From J134 sp964484045 (GTDB taxonomy: Bacteria; Pseudomonadota; Alphaproteobacteria; Sphingomonadales; Rhodothalassiaceae): a DNA stretch of 30,120 nucleotides. A model generated the notes under the pieces. It had not been told where the DNA came from and searched no databases. It was given only the letters and a program-made list of their open reading frames with translations. This document shows positions 1 through 7,477 of this stretch, piece by piece. Location: the NCBI GenBank assembly GCA_964484045.1, contig CAZAEP010000006.1, forward strand, positions 1 through 30,120, given 5' to 3'. Numbering within the stretch: position 1 is the first letter of the stretch; each line of letters begins with the position of its first letter. The position numbers were made by a program, and so were the translations under genes.

Positions 1-498
1 GCCATCCTGCGCTATTTCAATGTCGCCGGCGCCGATCCCGCGGGGCGCGCCGGGCAGCGGACGCCGAATGCGACGCATCTGATCAAGGTGGCTTGCGAGG
101 TCGCCGTCGGCAAGCGCCCCGCGATCACCATCCATGGTACCGACTATCCGACCCCCGACGGTACCTGCGTGCGCGACTATATCCATGTCAGCGATCTCGC
201 CGATGCCCATGTGGCGGTGCTCGACCGGCTCGCCGGTGCGCACGCGCCGCTGGCGCTCTTCAATTGCGGCTACGGTCGCGGCTACTCGGTACGCGAGGTG
301 CTCGCGGCGGTCGCGCGTGCGGCGGGGGCGCCGCTCGATGTGCGCGAGGGCCCGCGGCGGGCGGGGGACCCGCCGGCGCTGGTCGCGGAGGCGCGCGCCA
401 TTCGCGACACCCTGGGATGGCGGCCGCGCCATGACGATCTCGACCGCATCGTCTCCGACGCCCTGCGCTGGGAACGTCGTCTGGCGACAGCGGAATGA
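1..498 (+). CDS. galE: UDP-glucose 4-epimerase, C-terminal part (5' end outside window)
   Basis: The reading frame is open from base 1 to the TGA at 496-498, giving about 165 residues of an extended SDR-family epimerase. GalE interconverts UDP-glucose and UDP-galactose with bound NAD, supplying sugar precursors for surface polysaccharide. Visible family signatures are LRYFNVAGADP near the left edge, then the substrate-binding block TPDGTCVRDYIHVSDLADAH and a Gly-rich stretch (FNCGYGRGYSVREVL). The catalytic YxxxK and the N-terminal NAD-binding Rossmann motif would lie upstream and cannot be checked. The 3' end faces the nfeD gene across about 50 bases. A close relative such as UDP-glucuronate epimerase is possible, but the DGTCVRDYIHV block favours GalE. 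Confidence 0.9.
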   Translation, partial: AILRYFNVAGADPAGRAGQRTPNATHLIKVACEVAVGKRPAITIHGTDYPTPDGTCVRDYIHVSDLADAHVAVLDRLAGAHAPLALFNCGYGRGYSVREVLAAVARAAGAPLDVREGPRRAGDPPALVAEARAIRDTLGWRPRHDDLDRIVSDALRWERRLATAE

Positions 499-549
499 GC
501 GACGCCGTCCGATGCCCGGCGGCACCGGCCCGGCCCGCGGTCCGTCCGA

Positions 550-1023
550 TCAGCCCTCGCCCGGCGGGGACGTCTCGTTCGGCGCCACTTCGAGCACATT
601 GCCATCGGCGCCGACGACCTTGAGACGGGCGCCGACGGGGGCATCGGGGCCGCGTGCCGACCATTCGCTGTCGCCCACGCGCACCCGCCCTGCGCCGCTC
701 TCGATCGCCTGCGTCACGAGGACGGTGCGACCGATCAGGCGACGGCCGCCGACATTGAGGTCGCCGGCGGGCAGATTCTGATCTTGGGAGCCGCGAAAAT
801 AGCGCCGGCCGAGAACAGTGAAGGCGATCGCCAGTGCGGCGAAAAGGAGCCCCTGCGTCTCTGGCGAGAGCGCCGGCAGAAGAAGGACGAGGCCGCCGAC
901 GGTGGCGGCGGCGAGCGAGATCCAGATGAAGAAGACGCCCGGCGCCATGATCTCCATGAGGAGAAGCAGGGCGGCGAGAATCCACCACATCCAGTGCGAG
1001 AACCAGAGCGATTGGAAGTCCAT
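550..1023 (-). CDS. nfeD: NfeD-like membrane protein
   Basis: A 157-residue protein of the short NfeD class. Residues about 10-75 form two or three hydrophobic helices rich in Leu, Ala and Trp. The C-terminal 65 residues read as the small beta-barrel (OB-fold) NfeD domain, with LIGRTVLVTQ, GRVRVGDSEWSARG and VGARLKVVGADGNVLEV typical of the family. NfeD proteins are inner-membrane partners of SPFH/stomatin proteins, and the two genes are usually adjacent. That holds here: the stomatin-like gene lies just upstream on the same strand with a gap of about 32 bases, so they are probably one operon. The role is taken to be membrane-domain organisation or quality control; the exact substrate is unknown. 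The ATG start is preceded by an A/G-rich ribosome site. Confidence 0.88.
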   Translation of the reverse strand: MDFQSLWFSHWMWWILAALLLLMEIMAPGVFFIWISLAAATVGGLVLLLPALSPETQGLLFAALAIAFTVLGRRYFRGSQDQNLPAGDLNVGGRRLIGRTVLVTQAIESGAGRVRVGDSEWSARGPDAPVGARLKVVGADGNVLEVAPNETSPPGEG

Positions 1024-1055
1024 TCCGGCAGTTCCCCTTCCTCCGTGCCGCGCTC

Positions 1056-2006
1056 TCAGTCGCGCCCGCGCGCCGACGGTCCGGCCGGGGCCGCGTCCTC
1101 GGCTGCCTTGAACAGTTCGCGGATGCCACCGAGCGCGCCGATGACGCCGCTCGCCTCGAGCGGCATGAAGACGAGCCGCGCCTGCGGGCTCTCGGCAAAG
1201 CGCGAGACCGCCTCGACATATTTCTGGGCGACGAAATACTGGATGGCGCGCGCATCGCCCGCGGCGATCGCTGTCGAGACCATGCGCGTCGCCTCGGCTT
1301 CCGCCTGCGCCAGACGTTCGCGCGCCTCGGCCTCGAGCACCGCGGCCTGGCGTTTGCCCTCGGCTTCGAGAATGAGCGACTGCTTCTCTCCTTCGGCGCG
1401 GAGGATCTCTCTTCGCCGCAGGCCTTCGGCCTCAAGGATCGCGGCGCGCTTCTCGCGCTCCGCCTTCATCTGGCTCGCCATGGCGTCGACGATGTCGCGC
1501 GGCGGGTTGATGTCCTTGATCTCGATGCGCGTAATTTTGATGCCCCAGGGCTGGGTCGCTTCATCGACAACCGACAGGAGAGAGGCGTTGATCTTGTCAC
1601 GCTGGGAGAGGATCTCGTCGAGATCCATCGAGCCGATGACGGTACGGATGTTGGTCATCGTCAGATTGAGGATCGCCACCTCGCGGTCCTGGACCTCATA
1701 GGCCGCCTTGGCGGCGTCGAGGATCTGATAGAAGACCACCCCGTCGACGCCGACCATGGCATTGTCCTTGGTGATCACCTCCTGGCTGGGGATGTCGAGC
1801 ACCTGCTCCTTGAGGCTGAGCTTGGCCCCGACATTCTCGATGAAGGGCACCAGAAGGTGGAAGCCGGGTCCGAGCGTGCGCGTATAGCGCCCCAGCCGCT
1901 CGACCGTGTAGGCGCTGCCCTGTCGGACGATGCGGACGTATTTGAAGACGATGACAAGAGCGACGAGTACGACAAGGATGGTAAAGACCTGATAGCCGAT
2001 GGACAT
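1056..2006 (-). CDS. qmcA: SPFH/stomatin-like (band 7) protein, QmcA type
   Basis: A 316-residue paraslipin-type protein. One N-terminal membrane helix (about residues 5-24, FTILVVLVALVIVFKYV) is followed by the SPFH domain (VERLGRYTRTLGPGFHLLVPFI, then the conserved VITKDNAMVGVDGVVFYQI and PWGIKITRIEIKDINPP). A long Ala/Glu/Arg coiled coil covers about residues 180-245, with AEG repeats as in other stomatins. Such proteins oligomerise at the inner membrane and scaffold FtsH-type or NfeD partners. I chose the ATG at 2006 because AAAGGGGG sits about 9 bases upstream and the protein then starts directly with the membrane segment; an ATG further upstream would add 24 unrelated residues. It precedes nfeD in the same operon. 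Confidence 0.92.
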   Translation of the reverse strand: MSIGYQVFTILVVLVALVIVFKYVRIVRQGSAYTVERLGRYTRTLGPGFHLLVPFIENVGAKLSLKEQVLDIPSQEVITKDNAMVGVDGVVFYQILDAAKAAYEVQDREVAILNLTMTNIRTVIGSMDLDEILSQRDKINASLLSVVDEATQPWGIKITRIEIKDINPPRDIVDAMASQMKAEREKRAAILEAEGLRRREILRAEGEKQSLILEAEGKRQAAVLEAEARERLAQAEAEATRMVSTAIAAGDARAIQYFVAQKYVEAVSRFAESPQARLVFMPLEASGVIGALGGIRELFKAAEDAAPAGPSARGRD

Positions 2007-2147
2007 CGTGCCTGCCCCCTTTGCTGCGAGTCCGCCGCGGACTCCGGACATCAAGCCGCAAATGTCGGCCCAAGGCAAGCGCTCCGGTTGCGGCCGGAGC
2101 GTCTCGCATGCTGCTGCCCGGAAGGGAGTGGCGCGGCCCGGCGGCGA

Positions 2148-2429
2148 TCAGGCGTGGCTCTGCATCCATTCGCGCGCCTGGCGCTGGGCCATGGCGATCT
2201 CGGCCGGGGTCATCTCGCGCGCGACGTCCGCGCGCTCGGCGGCCGCCGCCGCAAAGCCGCGGGTGGCCGCGAGATTGAACCATTTGTGCGCGGCGACATA
2301 ATCCGGGTCCACGCCATGGCCCGCGGCATAGAAAAGCCCGAGGTGAAAAAGCGCCTCCGGCTTGCCGCTTTCGGCGGCCGCGAGATAGCGCCGCAATCGC
2401 GCGGGAAAGCTCTTGTCTTGGTGCCCCAT
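2148..2429 (-). CDS. Small single Sel1-like repeat protein
   Basis: A 93-residue protein beginning MGHQDKSFPARLRRYLAAAESG. The middle (about residues 23-58: EALFHLGLFYAAGHG, then DYVAAHKWFNLAATRG) is one Sel1-like repeat, an alpha-alpha hairpin related to TPR that usually mediates protein contacts. The tail is charged and helical. Sel1 proteins normally carry several repeats, so this is a minimal form; its partner is unknown. The start is well supported by GGAGGGAG six bases before the ATG; a longer open frame upstream has no family resemblance. There is no signal peptide, so it is probably cytosolic. A possible CtrA-type box lies about 75 bases upstream of the start. Confidence 0.8.
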   Translation of the reverse strand: MGHQDKSFPARLRRYLAAAESGKPEALFHLGLFYAAGHGVDPDYVAAHKWFNLAATRGFAAAAAERADVAREMTPAEIAMAQRQAREWMQSHA

Positions 2430-2501
2430 GTCTCCCTCCGTCTTTCTGCCGGATGGGGCGAGACGCCTCGCCCTCTCGCGGGAAGCCTGGACGACATGGT
2501 T

Positions 2502-2516
2502 TTGAAAAAAGGTTAA
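2502..2516 (-). promoter_or_regulatory. Possible CtrA-type box, one mismatch
   Basis: On the minus strand the sequence reads TTAACCTTTTTTCAA, which is TTAA-N7-TCAA. That differs by one base from the CtrA consensus TTAA-N7-TTAA and keeps the favoured TTAACC left half. It lies between the kinase gene and the Sel1-repeat gene, about 75 bases before the latter's start. The match is to a recalled consensus; binding is inferred. Confidence 0.3.
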
Positions 2517-2566
2517 CACGCGGCCAAGAAAGCCGGCGAGGACGCCGCGGCGCCGAGACGCGGCCT

Positions 2567-3751
2567 TCAGGCGACGCTGTGCAGGCTGTCGCAGGGGCCG
2601 GCCCTGACCGTGCGCTCGGGCGGCAGGAGGACGTCGACGCGCGTGCCCTCGCCGAGCCGGCTCTCGAGCCTGAGCGTGCCGCCATGGGCCTCGGCGAGCG
2701 CCTTGCACAGGGGCAGCCCGAGGCCGGTGCCTTCGCTTTGCCGCGAGAGCGTGCCTTCGGCCTGCCCGAAAGGCTCCATGACCCGTTCGAGATCGCCTTC
2801 CGCGATGCCGATCCCCTGGTCGATGACGGAAAAGACGATGCGCTCCTTCTCGTCGAGAGCGACCCGCACGAGCACGTCCTTGGAATCCCCGGAGAACTTG
2901 ATCGCATTGGAGAGAAGGTTGAGCAGGATCTGGCGCAGGAGCTGGCCGTCGGCATAGACGTCGGGGATTGCCGGAGCGATGTCGAGGGTGACCGTGATGC
3001 CGTGGCGCTCCGCCGTCGCGCGCATCATGCGGACGACCGACTGGGCGGTCTCTTCGGGATCGATATAGTCCTCGTTGAGCTCGATGCGGTTGGCCTCGAT
3101 CTTCGACATGTCGAGGATGGCGTTGATGACATTGAGCAGGTGCTTGCCGCTCTCGTTCACGTCATTGATGTAGTCCGCATATTGCGGCGGCCGGATGGGT
3201 CCCAGCGTTTCCGAGCGGATGAAGTCGGTAAAGCCGATGATGGCGTTGAGCGGCGTTCTGAGTTCGTGGCTCATATTGGCCAGGAACATCGACTTCGAAC
3301 GGTTCGCCGTCTCCGCCGCGATCTTCGCCCGCTCGAGCTCCTCGGAGCGGTGCCGCGACCGCTCCATATTGACATGGAGCAACGACAGCGCGGTGCCGAT
3401 CCCGAGATAGCGCCCTTCGCGGGTGACGATGAAGCCCTGCATCAGCGCCGAGGGGCGCTCGTCGAGGATGAGCTGGCTGAGGAAATCGACGCTCTGCTCG
3501 GCCTCGATGATGAGCGGCCGCGGGTCCATGAGCCGGGTGACTGGCTTCTTCTCGAACAACGGACGGCCGAAACGGTCGGCAAGCTTCAAAGTGAGCTGAT
3601 GCCGATTGACGAGCCCGATGGGCCGATCCCCGTCGACGACCGCAACGGCGAGAAGATCGTCATCTGTCGAGAAGAGCTCGTAGACCTCCGCGCAGATGGT
3701 CCTCGGCGAGACGGTCGGCGCCTGGATGGCAAGCGCTTCGATGCGATCCAT
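2567..3751 (-). CDS. Soluble sensor histidine kinase with N-terminal CBS-like sensor
   Basis: A 394-residue kinase without clear membrane segments. Residues about 1-125 look like a CBS-domain pair (AVAVVDGDRPIGLVNR, a VTRLMDPRPLII linker, then FIVTREGRYLGIGT), a fold that often binds adenine nucleotides. A short coiled coil leads to a HisKA domain with the phospho-accepting His at about 162 in FLANMSHELRTPLNA. The ATPase domain has N282 (NLLSNAIKF), the DQGIG box at about 311 and the GTGLGL box at about 341. After the H-box, the ETLGPIRPPQYADYI and SGKHLLNVINAILD blocks resemble the DivJ/PleC/PdhS family of alphaproteobacterial kinases that act on DivK. No response regulator is nearby, so the partner is encoded elsewhere. 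A perfect CtrA-type box lies 42 bases before the start, suggesting cell-cycle control. Confidence 0.9.
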   Translation of the reverse strand: MDRIEALAIQAPTVSPRTICAEVYELFSTDDDLLAVAVVDGDRPIGLVNRHQLTLKLADRFGRPLFEKKPVTRLMDPRPLIIEAEQSVDFLSQLILDERPSALMQGFIVTREGRYLGIGTALSLLHVNMERSRHRSEELERAKIAAETANRSKSMFLANMSHELRTPLNAIIGFTDFIRSETLGPIRPPQYADYINDVNESGKHLLNVINAILDMSKIEANRIELNEDYIDPEETAQSVVRMMRATAERHGITVTLDIAPAIPDVYADGQLLRQILLNLLSNAIKFSGDSKDVLVRVALDEKERIVFSVIDQGIGIAEGDLERVMEPFGQAEGTLSRQSEGTGLGLPLCKALAEAHGGTLRLESRLGEGTRVDVLLPPERTVRAGPCDSLHSVA

Positions 3752-3792
3752 GTCCCTTTCACCCCGATCGCCCCAGTAAAGACCATCGCGAC

Positions 3793-3807
3793 TTAAACTT
3801 CGGTTAA
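3793..3807 (-). promoter_or_regulatory. CtrA-type binding box (TTAA-N7-TTAA)
   Basis: The minus strand reads TTAACCGAAGTTTAA, an exact TTAA-N7-TTAA with the favoured TTAACC left half of alphaproteobacterial CtrA sites. It is in the intergenic space in front of the CBS-type histidine kinase, 42 bases upstream of its ATG, where it could activate or repress that promoter. TTAA is rare in this G+C-rich background, so a chance match is less likely. The surrounding 3752-3994 gap holds no convincing gene. Confidence 0.55.
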
Positions 3808-3994
3808 TTTCACGGTCGACTCATGTGAATGATACAACGAAGGCGGGTGGCGGTACGCACTCTGCCCGGGCGTTTCGCCGGAATGCCCTGGCGCTTGCGC
3901 GAGGGCGAGGGGCGGCGCACATCCGGCGGTGGCGCTCCGGTGGGCGCGCGCCTGCGAGCCCCGGCGCAGGGGAGGCCTCCGCATATGCAGGATA

Positions 3995-5494
3995 TCAGGC
4001 GTCGAGTTTCTGCCTGAGAATCCGGTTGACGAGTCCGGGATTGGCCTGGCCGCGGGTCTCTTTCATCACTTGACCGACGAAGAAGCCGAGCACCTTGGTC
4101 TTGCCCGCCCTGTACTGCTCCACCTGCGCCGGATTGGCGGCGAGGACCCGGTCCGCGATCGCCTCCAGCGCATCCGTGTCGGACATCTGCCGGAGGCCCT
4201 TTTCCTCGACGATCTCGAGGGCGCCCCTGCCGCTCGCGATCATCTCGGCGAAGACCTCCTTGCCCGTGCGATTGGAGATCGTACCGCTCAGTACAATATG
4301 GATCAGCTCCGCTCCCGCGGCGGGCGCGATCGGGCTTTCGGCGATCGAGACGCCGGCCTCGTTGAGATGCGCGAAGAGATCCGAGAGGATCCAGTTCGAG
4401 GCGCGGGCGGCCAGCTCCGCCGCCGGCCGGCCACTCAACTGTACCAAATGGTTCAGAAGCGACTCGAAATACTCCGCGCTCTCCTTCTCCGCCACCAGGG
4501 TCGCGGCGTTGTATTCGGGGAGACCGAAGTCGGCGATGAAGCGGCGCTTCTTGGCATCCGGCAGTTCCGGCAGCGAGGCGCGCGCCGCCGCGATGAAGGC
4601 GTCGTCGAACTCGAGCGGCAGGAGGTCGGGGTCGGGGAAATAGCGATAGTCGTGCGCCTCTTCCTTGGAGCGCATGGAGCGGGTCTCGCCCTTGCCGGGA
4701 TCGAAAAGGCGCGTTTCCTGATCGATGCGGCCGCCGGCCTCGAGGATCTCGACCTGCCGCCGCGCCTCGAACGCCACCGCCTGCATGACGAAGCGGATCG
4801 AGTTCACGTTCTTGATCTCGCAGCGCGTGCCCAGGGGGCCGTCGGGACGGCGCACCGAGACATTCACGTCGGCGCGCATGGAGCCCTCCTCCATATTGCC
4901 GTCGCAGGCGCCGATATAGCGCAAGAGCGTGCGCAGCTTCCTGAGATAGGCGCCGGCCTCCTCGGGCGAGCGCATGTCGGGCTTCGACACGATCTCCATC
5001 AGCGCCACGCCGGCGCGATTGAGATCGACGAGGGTGTAGCGGGGATGCTGGTCGTGCATCGACTTGCCGGCGTCCTGCTCGAGATGCAGGCGCTCGATGC
5101 CCACCGTCTTGCTGCGCCCGTCCGCGAGATCGATCTCGATCGCGCCCTCGCCGACGATCGGCTGCTGATACTGGCTGATCTGGTAGCCGGCGGGAAGATC
5201 GGGGTAGAAGTAGTTCTTGCGGTCGAAGACCGAGAAGCGGTTGATCCTCGCTCCCAGCGCCAGCCCGGTGCGCACCGCCTGGCGCACGCATTCGGCATTG
5301 ATCACCGGCAGCATGCCGGGGAAGGCGGCATCGACGAAGCTGACATGGTCATTGGGCGCGCCGCCGAAGTCGGTGGGGGCGCCGGAGAAGAGCTTCGCCT
5401 TCGAGATCACCTGGGCATGTACCTCCATGCCGACGACGACCTCCCAGGGGCCGGTCGCGCCGTCGATGCGGTAGGGTGTGGCGTCGGTCGTCAC
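3995..5494 (-). CDS. gatB: Asp-tRNA(Asn)/Glu-tRNA(Gln) amidotransferase subunit B
   Basis: A 499-residue GatB of full family length. GatB binds the misacylated tRNA and activates the Glu or Asp side chain with ATP; ammonia arrives from GatA. Diagnostic blocks are VGMEVHAQ (about residue 21), DRKNYFYPDLPAGYQISQ, DLNRAGVALMEIVSKPDMRSPEEA, CDGNMEEGSMRADVNVSVR and GTRCEIKNVNS. The C-terminal YqeY-like helical domain ends in NPGLVNRILRQKLDA. The start is a GTG with AAGGAG about ten bases upstream, giving MTTDATPYRI. The gene is on the same strand as the GST gene and a small candidate ORF just upstream and may be co-transcribed with them. Its partners gatA and gatC are about 5 kb away rather than adjacent. 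Confidence 0.97.
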   Translation of the reverse strand: MTTDATPYRIDGATGPWEVVVGMEVHAQVISKAKLFSGAPTDFGGAPNDHVSFVDAAFPGMLPVINAECVRQAVRTGLALGARINRFSVFDRKNYFYPDLPAGYQISQYQQPIVGEGAIEIDLADGRSKTVGIERLHLEQDAGKSMHDQHPRYTLVDLNRAGVALMEIVSKPDMRSPEEAGAYLRKLRTLLRYIGACDGNMEEGSMRADVNVSVRRPDGPLGTRCEIKNVNSIRFVMQAVAFEARRQVEILEAGGRIDQETRLFDPGKGETRSMRSKEEAHDYRYFPDPDLLPLEFDDAFIAAARASLPELPDAKKRRFIADFGLPEYNAATLVAEKESAEYFESLLNHLVQLSGRPAAELAARASNWILSDLFAHLNEAGVSIAESPIAPAAGAELIHIVLSGTISNRTGKEVFAEMIASGRGALEIVEEKGLRQMSDTDALEAIADRVLAANPAQVEQYRAGKTKVLGFFVGQVMKETRGQANPGLVNRILRQKLDA

Positions 5495-5518
5495 GCGTCA
5501 AGGTCTCCTTGCTGACCG

Positions 5519-5704
5519 TCATGGGCTTCGCCGCGGACAGAAGGCGCGGGCGATGCCGGATCGGCGGAATTCGCGGCACGCGGGGCATCGCGCCGCCCGC
5601 CCCGCCTGTAGCAGATCGCCGCGCGGAAGGAAATCTCGGAACACGTCGCCGCGCACGGATGTCCCCTCGATCCACAGGCAATCGCAACGTCCGCCGGACG
5701 ACAC
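5519..5704 (-). CDS. Candidate small Cys-rich protein (unrecognised)
   Basis: A 61-residue frame starting at a GTG, lying between the GST gene (its stop is 16 bases upstream) and gatB (24 bases downstream), all on one strand. A good ribosome site, GGGAGG, sits eight bases before the GTG. The peptide has a CDC pair near residue 7, a CPAC pair near residue 41 and a last Cys near residue 56 (RAFCPRR), which could form a small zinc site, with many Arg residues. I do not recognise a family. Third-position G+C looks somewhat lower than in the flanking genes, so a chance frame is quite possible. In its favour are the tight spacing and the Shine-Dalgarno; against it is the absence of any known homologue in my memory. 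Confidence 0.3.
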   Translation of the reverse strand: MSSGGRCDCLWIEGTSVRGDVFRDFLPRGDLLQAGRAARCPACREFRRSGIARAFCPRRSP

Positions 5705-5720
5705 GGCCCGGACCTCCCGC

Positions 5721-6344
5721 CTACTCCGCCATTCGTTCGATCAGCGCATCATCGGCGGCCGCCGCGCGGACATGCGCCGGACGCGCCGCAAGCCGCGACC
5801 AGTAGTCCCTGATATGAGGCCGCTCCGGGAGGCTGCCGAACTGAAGCGCGAAACCGATCTGGGCGCCGAGATAGACGTCGGCGGCGGTGAAGCGCTCGCC
5901 GGCGATGAACTCTCGTCCTTCGAGCGCCGCATCGAGAATGTCGGCCAGTCGGTCCATGTCGGTGGTGCCGACGAAGCCGCGCTGCTCGTCCTTGATCGCC
6001 ACGCCGAGCGCCCTGAGGGTCATTGCCTGTTCGAAGGGTCCCGCGGCGAAGAAAAGCCAGCGATACCAGGCGCCGCGCTCCGCGGGCGGCGGCGCCAGTC
6101 CCGCCTCGGGATGGAGCTCGGCAAGAAAAGCGCAGATCGCCGCCGTTTCGGTGACGGTCTCGGCGCCGACCCGGATCGCCGGCACCTTGCCCATCGGATT
6201 GACGGCGAGATACTGCGGGGACTTCATGGGCGGACCGTATTCGACGATCTCCGTGCGATAATCCGCCCCGCACTCCTCCAGCATCCAGCGCACGATCCGC
6301 CCGCGCGATCTGGGGTGGGTATAGAAAACGATCTGCTCCGGCAC
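5721..6344 (-). CDS. Glutathione S-transferase family protein
   Basis: A 207-residue cytosolic GST. The N-terminal thioredoxin-like half has FYTHPRSRGRIVRWMLEE, where a Ser/Arg pair stands near the usual catalytic position, the glutathione-contact block NPMGKVPAI (cis-Pro) and ETAAICAFLAE. The C-terminal half is all-helical, with the FTAADVYLG motif that caps helix 6 in this superfamily. These enzymes conjugate or reduce electrophiles with glutathione; the substrate cannot be told. I chose the GTG at 6344 (VPEQIVFYTHP) because GGGAGG lies about six bases upstream and the family starts there; a longer frame upstream adds unrelated sequence. The gene may head the operon that continues into gatB. 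Confidence 0.85.
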   Translation of the reverse strand: MPEQIVFYTHPRSRGRIVRWMLEECGADYRTEIVEYGPPMKSPQYLAVNPMGKVPAIRVGAETVTETAAICAFLAELHPEAGLAPPPAERGAWYRWLFFAAGPFEQAMTLRALGVAIKDEQRGFVGTTDMDRLADILDAALEGREFIAGERFTAADVYLGAQIGFALQFGSLPERPHIRDYWSRLAARPAHVRAAAADDALIERMAE

Positions 6345-6472
6345 GACGTCCTCCCGATTTCGACAAGGAAATTGAAACATATAGAGAACATCGAGGCCGG
6401 TCAAATCTCCGGACCGACGTCCCGGGCCGGGATCGCCGCACAGGCGAGGGGCGTGCGCGGTGGATGTCCGCA

Positions 6473-6883
6473 TCATGCGCACCCCGTGCTGCGGCTTGCC
6501 GACTCGCAGGATTCGCGCAGGAATGCGGCCAGCCCATCATCGGCAATCTGGCCGGCGGCGAAATCGAGCACGATCCGTGCCGCCGCTTCCTCGCTGGCCG
6601 CGAATTGCTCGCCATTGAGGTCGAGGAACAGGGTCGCAAGGACGAACCCCGTGCGTTTGTTGCCGTCGACAAAAGGGTGGCCGCGGATCACCCCGGATGC
6701 GTAGGCGGCGGCAAGGTCGAAGAGATCAGCCTTTGCATCATAGATATGGAGATGTTTCGGCCGCGCCAGCGCCGAATCGAGGAGCGAAAGGTCGCGTATG
6801 CCCGAGGTTCCGCCGAAGCGCGCGACAAGGCGTTCGTGCAGCGCCAGAGCATCACGGCGCTCGAGCCACGTCGGCTCGGTCAT
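6473..6883 (-). CDS. doc: Death-on-curing (Doc) family toxin
   Basis: A 136-residue Fic-fold protein with the Doc version of the active-site loop, HPFVDGNKRTG, at residues about 69-79. It has Lys-Arg after Asn where AMP-transferring Fic proteins have Gly-x-Arg. Doc of phage P1 phosphorylates elongation factor Tu and blocks translation, so the same reaction is expected here. Upstream motifs typical of Doc are LHERLVARFGG, GIRDLSLLDSALARP and DLAAAYASGVIRG. The start overlaps the antitoxin stop by four bases (ATGA), the usual coupling of toxin-antitoxin pairs with the antitoxin first. All catalytic residues seem intact, so the toxin is probably active. Confidence 0.9.
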   Translation of the reverse strand: MTEPTWLERRDALALHERLVARFGGTSGIRDLSLLDSALARPKHLHIYDAKADLFDLAAAYASGVIRGHPFVDGNKRTGFVLATLFLDLNGEQFAASEEAAARIVLDFAAGQIADDGLAAFLRESCESASRSTGCA

Positions 6884-7107
6884 TTGGCAAGCGTATGGAG
6901 CGTGTTGCGATAGCGTGCGATTATGGTATCGGCACGTGCCATCCTGTCCTCGAATTCCGGGTCATGGGGCGTCAGGCGATAGCCGCCACCGGGCACCTCG
7001 GTGAGGAATAGCGTGCCGCCTTCCCCGACCTGCAGCCGCCCCACGACGTCCTTCGGCAGGACAACGCCCAGCGAATTGCCGACCTTGCGGATCTTGAGCG
7101 CGATCAT
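6880..7107 (-). CDS. AbrB/MazE-type antitoxin
   Basis: A 75-residue protein starting MIALKIRKVGNSLGVVLPKDV, the classic swapped-hairpin SpoVT-AbrB DNA-binding fold of MazE-like antitoxins (residues about 1-45). The tail (FEDRMARADTIIARYRNTL) is helical and charged and is the likely toxin-neutralising segment. Its stop overlaps the doc start (ATGA). Such antitoxins usually repress their own promoter, which must lie in the unassigned sequence upstream. The ATG at 7107 has GGAAAGAG upstream; longer frames through this region are shadows. Phd-type antitoxins are the textbook Doc partners, but AbrB-type partners are common on chromosomes. Confidence 0.88.
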   Translation of the reverse strand: MIALKIRKVGNSLGVVLPKDVVGRLQVGEGGTLFLTEVPGGGYRLTPHDPEFEDRMARADTIIARYRNTLHTLAK

Positions 7108-7477
7108 TCCGATCTCTTTCCATGTTGTCACGAGTGTAATAATAAGAGCGGCGTTTCGCAAGACGCGGCACGACCGACAACACTCGCGATTCTTCCACTT
7201 TTCCGATAAAACAATGCTTCGGCTTGATCTCAAGGCCAAGTGGCGTGCTTTCCTGAATTGCTCCCGCTTGAGGTCCATCTGTTGCCCGAGAGGGGAGACC
7301 GGCGGTGAAGCGCCGCGGGTCTTCGAAGGAACGGAGTCTCGAGATCTTGACGTAACATGCGGCCGGCCATGGGCTGTCGGGAGCGTGCAGTCGCCCTGAT
7401 GGGGCGCGGGGCGCCGGTAGATGTGGCGCCTTTCCGGCCACGCCATGGGCCGACACGGCAGCACTCGGGCGCCCCTT
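7108..7477. other. Intergenic region between toxin-antitoxin pair and ubiX
   Basis: About 370 bases without a convincing gene. The part next to the antitoxin (about 7108-7260) is visibly richer in A+T than the surroundings and should hold the leftward toxin-antitoxin promoter and its operator; a TTATTA stretch near 7140 is a possible -10. The remainder has only shadow frames. I see no clear repeat, RNA gene or terminator. Confidence 0.5.
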
